Source: Chryseobacterium sp. T16E-39 (GTDB lineage: Bacteria; Bacteroidota; Bacteroidia; Flavobacteriales; Weeksellaceae). Taken from it: 64,000 bases of DNA. The stretch covers positions 3,534,001 to 3,598,000 of the forward strand of contig NZ_CP022282.1 of NCBI RefSeq assembly GCF_002216065.1, given 5' to 3'. A program made the position numbers and the translations under genes. Every line of letters begins with the position of its first letter. Within the stretch, counting starts at the first letter, position 1. The notes under the pieces were generated by a model. The model had not been told where the DNA came from. It did not search any database and was given only the letters and a program-made list of their open reading frames with translations. Positions 50,284 through 56,703 of this stretch are shown in pieces.

Positions 50284-52203
50284 ATGGTTTTGAGTATTTC
50301 TGCTCAACAATCACATACCGTAGTTAAAGGAGATAATCCTTATAATATTGCCAAGAAATATGGTATGACTGTGGATGAACTGTTGAAACTAAATCCAAAA
50401 TTTAAAGATGGTAAGCTGACAATTGGTGACGTTCTCACGGTTAAGACTGAGAAAGGAACTACAGCTTCTGTTAATAAGGCTGCTGTTATAGAAAAGGCTA
50501 AGCCATCTTCTCAAGCTACTTCTCAGGTTGGTAAAATTGTTTTACAGCCCAAACAGACTATTTATGGGATTACAAAGCAATACCGTATTTCTGAGACTGA
50601 TTTGAGGAAGCTGAACCCTGAGTTAGATACCCATATGAAAATTGGTGATGAGATTACATTACCTTATGAAAGTATTAAAAAGTATGGAGGTAATCAACAG
50701 CCGGTAGTGGTTTCTAAGCCAGCAGAAACTGTTGTGAGTGTTCCTGCAGTAAATGCAGTAGCAGATGAAAATAGCTATACGATTCAATCAAAGGATAATT
50801 ATTACAGAATTACAAAGCAGTTTGGAATCAGCCAGCAGGAACTATATGCTTTAAATCCTGGTTTGGAGGAAAAAGGATTGAAACCTGGTGAGGTGATTAA
50901 AGTTAAGAAATCAAATAGCAATGCTACGAATACGGTTGCAGAACCTGTTAATTCTAAAACTAAAATTGATTCCGGAAACGAAAAGTCTTCTACTGGTTCA
51001 TCCAATACAAATACAGAACTAGCAGATGAATATGTGACTTACACTGTTCAGCAGGGTGACACTGTTTTCTCAATTGTGAATAAATATGGGGTTTCCATTG
51101 ATGAATTGATCGCATTAAATCCCGATCTGTCTCATGGATTAAAAACCGGAATGGTTTTAAAAATCAAAAAATTAGATCCTGCATATATAAAGAAAAGTGG
51201 AGATGCGCTAAGTGTTGTGCTAATGCTTCCTTTTGGATATAGTACCAACGAAACCCAATATCGTACAATGGCAATGGATTTTCTGACTGGAGCGAAATTA
51301 GCGATCGAAAGAAATGCCAGAGGGGGTCAGAAATTAGATGTTAAAATTGTGGATTCAGGAAATGAAGCGTCATTTAGAAATTCATTAACTCAGATCAATC
51401 CTAATAATACTGATTTAATTATCGGTCCATTCTTTAAGTCTAACGTTATTGATGTTTTAGATTTTACTAAAACTCAGAAAATTCCTATTGTAGCACCATT
51501 TGCTAATTCTCCGGAATTATATAACTATAGTAATCTGGTGATCATTGAAACAAATGATCAGACCTATGCTGATAAAATTGTAGATGAAGTAAAGACAGTA
51601 TATTCAGATCAGAAGATCTATATCGTTGCTGATGGTAAAAAAGAAAATGCAAATTATATTAAAGCTGGTCTTGAAAAAGCAGTTAAGAATCCGAATATAA
51701 CAATTGTAAGTTCTCCTTCTGAAATTAAGGCAGATCAAAATATGATGACAGGGCAGTCTGCACCTGTGATTGCTATTTTAGCAAGTGATAACGACAGTAC
51801 AGGTGATGCTTTTTCAAACAGAGTCATTGCTCTATCAAAAGAAGTACAGGGAATGAAGGCTTTCAGTATGTACTATGTTCCAAGTTTTGAGAAGAAGGTG
51901 GATGATTTAAGCCAGGCTAATCTTGTTTATTTAATGGACAGAAAGATTAATACAGACGGAAGTTTTGAAAAAGAAATTTTAGCTGCTTATAAAAGTAAAT
52001 ATTGCAAAACTCCTCCTCGATATGCAATCATTGGTTTTGATGTTGTAAATGATATGCTAACCAGAGAGAATAAAAAAGGAGAGATTTTTAAGCAAATGAA
52101 TAAAGTTCAAACACAGCTTGCGACTAAATTTGAGTTTGTAAAGTCCAAAGCTAATGGAGCTTATGTGAATACAGGGTATCGTGTAATCCGATTAGTTCCT
52201 TAG
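50284..52203 (+). CDS. LysM protein with periplasmic-binding-protein-like domain
   Basis: At least 639 residues. Four LysM domains bind peptidoglycan ('YNIAKKYGMTVDELLKLNP', 'YGITKQYRISETDLRKLNP', 'YRITKQFGISQQELYALNP' and 'FSIVNKYGVSIDELIALNP', at about 20, 90, 170 and 260). From about 305 to the end is a type I periplasmic-binding-like domain ('LSVVLMLPFGYSTNETQYR', 'DFLTGAKLAIERNARGGQKLDVKIVDSG', 'DLIIGPFFKSNVIDVLDF'). The reading frame from the first in-frame ATG starts 'MVLSISAQQSH', which lacks the front of a signal peptide. A one-base deletion upstream explains this; with it repaired, the protein is a normal secreted one. Role: a cell-wall-bound sensor or binding protein, ligand unknown. 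Confidence 0.85.
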   Translation: MVLSISAQQSHTVVKGDNPYNIAKKYGMTVDELLKLNPKFKDGKLTIGDVLTVKTEKGTTASVNKAAVIEKAKPSSQATSQVGKIVLQPKQTIYGITKQYRISETDLRKLNPELDTHMKIGDEITLPYESIKKYGGNQQPVVVSKPAETVVSVPAVNAVADENSYTIQSKDNYYRITKQFGISQQELYALNPGLEEKGLKPGEVIKVKKSNSNATNTVAEPVNSKTKIDSGNEKSSTGSSNTNTELADEYVTYTVQQGDTVFSIVNKYGVSIDELIALNPDLSHGLKTGMVLKIKKLDPAYIKKSGDALSVVLMLPFGYSTNETQYRTMAMDFLTGAKLAIERNARGGQKLDVKIVDSGNEASFRNSLTQINPNNTDLIIGPFFKSNVIDVLDFTKTQKIPIVAPFANSPELYNYSNLVIIETNDQTYADKIVDEVKTVYSDQKIYIVADGKKENANYIKAGLEKAVKNPNITIVSSPSEIKADQNMMTGQSAPVIAILASDNDSTGDAFSNRVIALSKEVQGMKAFSMYYVPSFEKKVDDLSQANLVYLMDRKINTDGSFEKEILAAYKSKYCKTPPRYAIIGFDVVNDMLTRENKKGEIFKQMNKVQTQLATKFEFVKSKANGAYVNTGYRVIRLVP

Positions 52204-52242
52204 AGAACTCGATTGAATGAAAGATAATCTTAACATTATGTT

Positions 52243-52250
52243 TATATTTG
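52243..52250 (+). promoter_or_regulatory. Bacteroidota -7 element for fabD
   Basis: TATATTTG fits TAnnTTTG and lies 21 bases before the ATG at 52272. The nearest upstream TTG is 27 bases away, so the -33 part is weak. Confidence 0.5.
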
Positions 52251-52271
52251 CATAATATTTTAAATTATTAG

Positions 52272-53147
52272 ATGAAAGCACTTGTATTTCCTGGGCAGGG
52301 TTCTCAATTCGTTGGGATGGGAAAAGAATTATACGATTCTCGAAAAGACATAAAGGATTTGATGGAATCTGCCAATGAAATTTTAGGGTTCGATATTTTA
52401 TCCCTGATGTTTAACGGGACAGACGAAGACCTCAAGAAAACTGAGGTTACTCAACCTTCTATTTTTATACATTCAGTAGCTGCTCTTAAAGCAGTAAATG
52501 GTCTGGGTGCCGAAATGGTAGCCGGGCATTCATTAGGTGAATTTTCTGCATTGGTTGCTAATGGCGTATTGTCTTTTGATGATGGTCTTAAATTGGTTTC
52601 TGAGCGTGCGAAAGCAATGCAGGAAGCTTGTGACATTAATCCAAGTTCAATGGCTGCAATTTTAGGTTTAGAAGATGCTAAAGTTGAAGAAATTTGTGCC
52701 CAGATCAATGGAATTGTTGTTCCGGCAAACTATAATTGTCCAGGACAATTGGTAATTTCAGGTGAAACTGCGGCAGTAGAAGAAGCTTGTGTGAAATTAA
52801 AAGAAGCAGGAGCTAAAAGAGCTTTATTGTTGCCTGTAAACGGAGCTTTCCATTCTCCACTGATGCAACCTGCACAGGAGAGACTAGCTGCCGCTATTGA
52901 GCAGACTAAATTCAGAAAAGCAACGATTCCTGTTTATCAGAATATTACAACAACAGCAGTTACCAATCCTGACGAAATAAAACAAAATTTAATTGCTCAG
53001 TTAACGGGTCCGGTAAAGTGGACACAATCTGTTCAAAACATGATTAAAGATGGGGCGTCTAACTTCGTAGAGGTTGGCCCTGGAAAAACGCTGCAAGGGT
53101 TGATCAAAAAAATTGACAATTCTGTAGACGTTGCCTCTGCAATTTAA
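52272..53147 (+). CDS. fabD: Malonyl-CoA:ACP transacylase
   Basis: A 291-residue cytoplasmic enzyme that moves malonyl from CoA to acyl carrier protein for fatty acid synthesis. 'KALVFPGQGSQFVGMGKELYD' is the family start, 'GHSLGEFSALVANG' holds the nucleophile Ser87, and 'NGAFHSPLM' the catalytic His194; 'VEVGPGKTLQGLIKKI' is the C-terminal block. Length is slightly below the E. coli enzyme (309). The GHMP kinase gene follows ten bases downstream. Confidence 0.95.
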   Translation: MKALVFPGQGSQFVGMGKELYDSRKDIKDLMESANEILGFDILSLMFNGTDEDLKKTEVTQPSIFIHSVAALKAVNGLGAEMVAGHSLGEFSALVANGVLSFDDGLKLVSERAKAMQEACDINPSSMAAILGLEDAKVEEICAQINGIVVPANYNCPGQLVISGETAAVEEACVKLKEAGAKRALLLPVNGAFHSPLMQPAQERLAAAIEQTKFRKATIPVYQNITTTAVTNPDEIKQNLIAQLTGPVKWTQSVQNMIKDGASNFVEVGPGKTLQGLIKKIDNSVDVASAI

Positions 53148-53157
53148 TTAAAATAAA

Positions 53158-54060
53158 ATGGGCGAGATATTTTCACCAGGAAAGCTAATGCTTACTTCAG
53201 AATATTTCGCAATAGATGGAGCTCTTGTTCTGGCGGTACCAACCAAGCTAGGACAAGAGTTTTTCTTTGAGGAGATAAAAGATGGACAGTCATTTGTTTT
53301 TTGGGAGGCTTACCATCAAAATAAACTCTGGTTAAAAGTTACCATAGATTATAGTACATGGGAGATTGTAGAAACCAATATCCCTTCTAGTGCTGAATTT
53401 CTTGTAAAAACTTTAAAAAATGTTCAGCACCTTTCTGATAAGAAATTTCTGGGTGACAATTCTTATTTCTTAAAAACCAATCTTCAGTTCCCCCCTGACT
53501 TTGGATTAGGCAGCAGTTCTACATTAATGAATAATCTTTCAGTATGGGCTGATATAGATCCTTTTCAATTAAATACCCTCAGTTTGGGAGGAAGTGGTTA
53601 TGATATTGCCGTTGCTAAAGAAAAGTCTGCAGTTTTATATCAGAACAAACCTCAAATACAATACAAAAAGGTAATTTTTGATCCTGTGTTTAAAAATGAA
53701 TTGATTTTTATTCATTTAAATAAAAAACAGGACAGTAGAGAGGGAATCAATCTTTATAAATCTATGATGAAATCTCCGGAACTGGTTGAATATTTTTCAT
53801 CCCTTACCAATCAGGTTTTGTTATGCTCCGAATTGGATATATTTTCACAGCTCATGCTTATACATGAAGAGAAGATTTCTCAATTTCTGAATATTCCCAC
53901 GGTTAAAGAAAAGTACTTTGATGATTGTCCGGTTTTTGTAAAAAGTCTTGGCGCCTGGGGCGGAGATTTTGTAATGAGTACCAAATTTCGAGGCTTTAAG
54001 GACTATTTTCGGGGAAAAGGTTTTACTGCTATTTTTGAATGGGACGGCATAATTAGCTGA
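53158..54060 (+). CDS. GYDIA family GHMP kinase
   Basis: A 300-residue small-molecule kinase. Motif 1 is 'EIFSPGKLMLTSEYFAIDGALVLAVPT', motif 2 the ATP-binding 'PDFGLGSSSTLMNNLSVW', then 'SLGGSGYDIAVAKEKSAV', the G-Y-D-I-A that names this Bacteroidota group, and motif 3 'SLGAWGGDFVMST'. GHMP kinases phosphorylate mevalonate, homoserine, galactose and similar alcohols; this group resembles mevalonate-type kinases, but the substrate is not established from sequence. It is ten bases downstream of fabD, which may mean only co-expression. Confidence 0.88.
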   Translation: MGEIFSPGKLMLTSEYFAIDGALVLAVPTKLGQEFFFEEIKDGQSFVFWEAYHQNKLWLKVTIDYSTWEIVETNIPSSAEFLVKTLKNVQHLSDKKFLGDNSYFLKTNLQFPPDFGLGSSSTLMNNLSVWADIDPFQLNTLSLGGSGYDIAVAKEKSAVLYQNKPQIQYKKVIFDPVFKNELIFIHLNKKQDSREGINLYKSMMKSPELVEYFSSLTNQVLLCSELDIFSQLMLIHEEKISQFLNIPTVKEKYFDDCPVFVKSLGAWGGDFVMSTKFRGFKDYFRGKGFTAIFEWDGIIS

Positions 54061-54147
54061 TATATACGTGTTTGCCGTTCTGTATTTTTCTTTGTCATTC
54101 TGACTTATATCATTATATTTAACCACCTGTAACAATAAATTAATATT

Positions 54148-54155
54148 TAATTTTG
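54148..54155 (+). promoter_or_regulatory. Bacteroidota -7 element for pckA
   Basis: TAATTTTG fits TAnnTTTG and lies 35 bases before the ATG at 54191. No properly spaced -33 TTG. Confidence 0.45.
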
Positions 54156-54190
54156 TTGGACTAAAAAAAGAAATAGAAAATATAAGTAAA

Positions 54191-55807
54191 ATGAAACACG
54201 CTAAAATCATCCAGGATTTGCAAAAATTAGGGATTAAAGGAGACTATGAATTAATATATAATCCTTCTTATGAGGAATTATATCAAGCAGAAGTTTCTCC
54301 TGAAAATCAGGGTTTTGAGAGAGCTGAACTTACGGAATCTGGTGCAGTATCAGTAAAAACAGGAATTTTTACTGGCCGTTCTCCTAAAGACAGATATATT
54401 GTTCAGGATGATGTTACAAGAGACACAATTTTCTGGGATGGTAAGGTAAATTTACCAACTACTGCAGAAATCTTCCAGTCTTGTAAAGGATTAGTGCTAG
54501 ACCAACTTTCTTCTTCTAAGAAAATTTATGTAGTAGATGCATTTTGTGGAACAAATGCGGATACAAGACTTAAAGTAAGATTCATTGTAGAAGTTGCATG
54601 GCAGGCGCATTTCGTTACTAATATGTTCATCCGCCCATCTCATTATGAGTTGGAAAACTTTGGAGAGCCTGATTTCACTGTCGTGAACGGTTCTAAAACA
54701 ACTAACCCAAATTGGGAAGCTCAGGGGTTACACTCCGAAAACTTTGTTATGTTTAATCTTACTGAGAAACTACAGATCATTGGTGGTACTTGGTACGGAG
54801 GAGAAATGAAAAAAGGAATGTTTGCGATGATGAACTATTACCTTCCATTGAAAGGTATGGCATCTATGCACTGTTCTGCAAACGTAGGTGAAGAAGGAGA
54901 TGTTGCTTTATTCTTTGGCCTTTCAGGAACTGGTAAAACAACTTTATCTGCAGATCCAAAAAGATATCTTATTGGAGATGATGAGCATGGCTGGGATAAT
55001 AACGGAGTATTCAATTATGAAGGGGGATGTTACGCTAAAGTAATTGATTTATCAGAAGAAAAAGAACCGGATATCTTCAGAGCGATCAAAAGAGATGCTT
55101 TACTTGAAAATGTTGTGGTAAACAATGGCGTTTCCGATTATACTGATAATTCTATCACTGAAAATACTAGAGTTTCTTATCCTATATATCATATTAATAA
55201 GATTGTTTTGCCTTCTAAAGCGGGACATGCTAAAAAGATCGTTTATCTTTCTGCTGATGCATTCGGGGTATTGCCTCCGGTTTCTATTTTGGATGAAAAT
55301 CAGGCGCAGTATCACTTCCTGTGTGGGTATACTTCCAAATTAGCAGGTACTGAAAGAGGAATTACTTCTCCAGAACCATCTTTCTCGCCGGCTTTTGGTG
55401 AGGCATTCTTAACATTACACCCTACAATGTACTCTAAAACATTGATTGGTAAAATGAAAGAACATGGAGCAAAAGCGTATTTAGTAAATACAGGATGGAA
55501 TGGTACAGGGAAGAGAATCTCTCTAAAAGATACAAGAGCCATTATTGATGCAATCATTGATGGATCTATAGAAAGTGCTCCTAAAACTCAGATCCCAATT
55601 ATGAACTTGGAAATTCCAACAGCATTGCCTAATGTTTCTGAAGGTATTCTGGATCCGAGAAATACATATGATAATGCTTCTGAATGGGAGGAAAAAGCGA
55701 AAGATCTGGCTTCAAGATATATCAAAAACTTTGAACAGTATTGTAATACTGAGGAGGGAAAGAAGCTTATTGCTTCAGGACCTCAACTACAAGGACAGAC
55801 GATATAA
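54191..55807 (+). CDS. pckA: Phosphoenolpyruvate carboxykinase (ATP)
   Basis: A 538-residue cytoplasmic enzyme that converts oxaloacetate and ATP to phosphoenolpyruvate, CO2 and ADP in gluconeogenesis. '[16 protein letters not shown]' binds substrate; '[21 protein letters not shown]' leads into the P loop '[16 protein letters not shown]' (about residues 242-257); '[22 protein letters not shown]' holds the metal-binding region; '[11 protein letters not shown]' and the adenine region '[10 protein letters not shown]' follow. Length fits the ATP-type family. A terminator shared with aroQ follows. Confidence 0.97.
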   Translation: MKHAKIIQDLQKLGIKGDYELIYNPSYEELYQAEVSPENQGFERAELTESGAVSVKTGIFTGRSPKDRYIVQDDVTRDTIFWDGKVNLPTTAEIFQSCKGLVLDQLSSSKKIYVVDAFCGTNADTRLKVRFIVEVAWQAHFVTNMFIRPSHYELENFGEPDFTVVNGSKTTNPNWEAQGLHSENFVMFNLTEKLQIIGGTWYGGEMKKGMFAMMNYYLPLKGMASMHCSANVGEEGDVALFFGLSGTGKTTLSADPKRYLIGDDEHGWDNNGVFNYEGGCYAKVIDLSEEKEPDIFRAIKRDALLENVVVNNGVSDYTDNSITENTRVSYPIYHINKIVLPSKAGHAKKIVYLSADAFGVLPPVSILDENQAQYHFLCGYTSKLAGTERGITSPEPSFSPAFGEAFLTLHPTMYSKTLIGKMKEHGAKAYLVNTGWNGTGKRISLKDTRAIIDAIIDGSIESAPKTQIPIMNLEIPTALPNVSEGILDPRNTYDNASEWEEKAKDLASRYIKNFEQYCNTEEGKKLIASGPQLQGQTI

Positions 55808-55817
55808 GCATAAAATT

Positions 55818-55844
55818 AAAAGCCTCATCACTGATGAGGCTTTT
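55818..55844. terminator. Bidirectional terminator between pckA and aroQ
   Basis: AAAAGCCTCAT (55818-55828) pairs with ATGAGGCTTTT (55834-55844) around a five-base loop, with a T tract on the plus side and a T-rich run on the minus side. Confidence 0.85.
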
Positions 55845-55873
55845 TTTTCTTTATATTTTTAATTTGAGTGAAA

Positions 55874-56278
55874 TTAAAAACTCAATAATGCTAATCTGTA
55901 TCCCTGTAAACCAAAGCCCGATAATATGGCATCGGTATAGGCTGCGGTTACAGATTTTTGACGAAATTCTTCTCTTTTATAAATATTGCTGATATGTACT
56001 TCAATTTTTGGCTTCTGGATATTTTTTAAACAATCAGCTATTGCATAAGAATAGTGGGTAAAAGCCCCTGGGTTAATTATTACAGCATCAAAATCGTCTT
56101 TCTGAAGTCTATTGATCAGCTCCCCTTCAATATTAGACTGGTAATAGCTTAATTTATAAGAAGGAAATTCCGACTTTAATTTTTCTAAATACTCCTCCAT
56201 TGAAATGGTGCCATAAATTTCAGGCTCTCTTGTGCCTAACAAATTAAGATTTGGGCCGTTTACAATTAAAATTTTCAT
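55874..56278 (-). CDS. aroQ: 3-dehydroquinate dehydratase, type II
   Basis: A 134-residue cytoplasmic enzyme of the shikimate pathway. 'MKILIVNGPNLNLLGTREPEIYG' carries Asn10, Arg17 and the catalytic Tyr22; 'VIINPGAFTHYSYAI' holds Asn69 and His75; 'KIEVHISNIYKREEFR' holds His95. The length is slightly under the usual 140-150. It is convergent with pckA and divergent from the riboswitch-SusC unit; no TAnnTTTG element was seen just upstream. Confidence 0.95.
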   Translation of the reverse strand: MKILIVNGPNLNLLGTREPEIYGTISMEEYLEKLKSEFPSYKLSYYQSNIEGELINRLQKDDFDAVIINPGAFTHYSYAIADCLKNIQKPKIEVHISNIYKREEFRQKSVTAAYTDAILSGFGLQGYRLALLSF

Positions 56279-56464
56279 GACATAAAATTAAAAAGTTTTT
56301 TTGATTAGCTGTTAAATTTCTCCCTTTATTTAAACTGCGACTACTTCATTTCTTTCAATGATATTTCTCATGTTTTATGATCTAATGTTTTTTGTAAGGC
56401 TTTGTTTATATGCTTTTTATGTAAAAATTAAGTTAATTTTTCTAAAATTAAAACAAAAATTTCG
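56279..56464. other. Spacer between aroQ and the riboswitch promoter
   Basis: This 186-base stretch is AT-rich and holds no credible gene. A plus-strand frame starting near 56358 runs across the promoter and into the riboswitch, so it is not coding. I see no other structured element before the hairpin at 56465. Confidence 0.6.
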
Positions 56465-56491
56465 AATAGTCTACTTGTTTTGTGGACTATT
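56465..56491 (+). other. Hairpin overlapping the riboswitch promoter
   Basis: AATAGTCTAC (56465-56474) pairs with GTGGACTATT (56482-56491) around a seven-base loop, with one T-G pair, then TGTTTTT. It looks like a terminator but no plus-strand gene precedes it. It covers the -33 TTG of the next promoter. Confidence 0.5.
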
Positions 56492-56505
56492 TGTTTTTAG
56501 ATTTG
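56475..56505 (+). promoter_or_regulatory. Promoter of the SAM riboswitch-SusCD transcript
   Basis: TTG (56475-56477), a 20-base spacer and TAGATTTG (56498-56505) fit the Bacteroidota promoter. Transcription would start near 56512, a few bases before the aptamer. Confidence 0.5.
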
Positions 56506-56522
56506 CATCCATATTTCGATCG

Positions 56523-56617
56523 GCTTATAAAGAAAGATGGAGGGAACTGACCCTGTGAAGTCTTAACAACCTGCCTGGGGCAAGGTGTTACATTCAGCCT
56601 TTTTAGGAAAGATAAGC
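56523..56617 (+). ncRNA. SAM-I (S-box) riboswitch aptamer
   Basis: The SAM-I layout is readable. P1 is GCTTAT (56523-56528) with ATAAGC (56612-56617). Then come 'GATGGAGGGAACTGACCC' (P2 and kink-turn region), 'TGTGAAGTC', 'ACAACC' leading P3, the closing 'GGTGTTACATTC' (consensus GGTGCTAATTCC) and the final 'GGAAAGATAAG'. These are the conserved blocks of the S-box. It binds S-adenosylmethionine and normally turns off methionine genes when SAM is plentiful. Here it lies upstream of a SusC/SusD pair. A terminator hairpin follows at 56641-56677. Confidence 0.88.
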
Positions 56618-56640
56618 AATAGGTTGTCAAATGTATTGAT

Positions 56641-56677
56641 GCCCTTTGCTGTATTTCAACGAAGGGTGATTTTTTTT
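56641..56677 (+). terminator. Expression-platform terminator of the SAM riboswitch
   Basis: GCCCTTTG (56641-56648) pairs with CGAAGGGT (56660-56667), with two G-T pairs, and runs into a T tract (56670-56677). It lies 24 bases after the aptamer and 27 before the susC ATG, the normal place for a transcription-terminating platform. AGGTTGT (56621-56627) is complementary to ACAACCT (56566-56572) in the aptamer and may form the alternative pairing. Confidence 0.75.
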
Positions 56678-56679
56678 AA

Positions 56680-56687
56680 TATATTTG
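56680..56687 (+). promoter_or_regulatory. Possible second -7 element after the riboswitch
   Basis: TATATTTG fits TAnnTTTG and lies 16 bases before the susC ATG, downstream of the riboswitch terminator. No -33 TTG is at the right distance, so it may be chance. If active it would bypass the riboswitch. Confidence 0.25.
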
Positions 56688-56703
56688 ATAAACAAAATTG
56701 ATT

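Noticed and set aside
56358..56558. 66-codon plus-strand frame between aroQ and the riboswitch
   Set aside because: It crosses the promoter and the first part of the riboswitch and has no protein-like pattern beyond hydrophobic low complexity.
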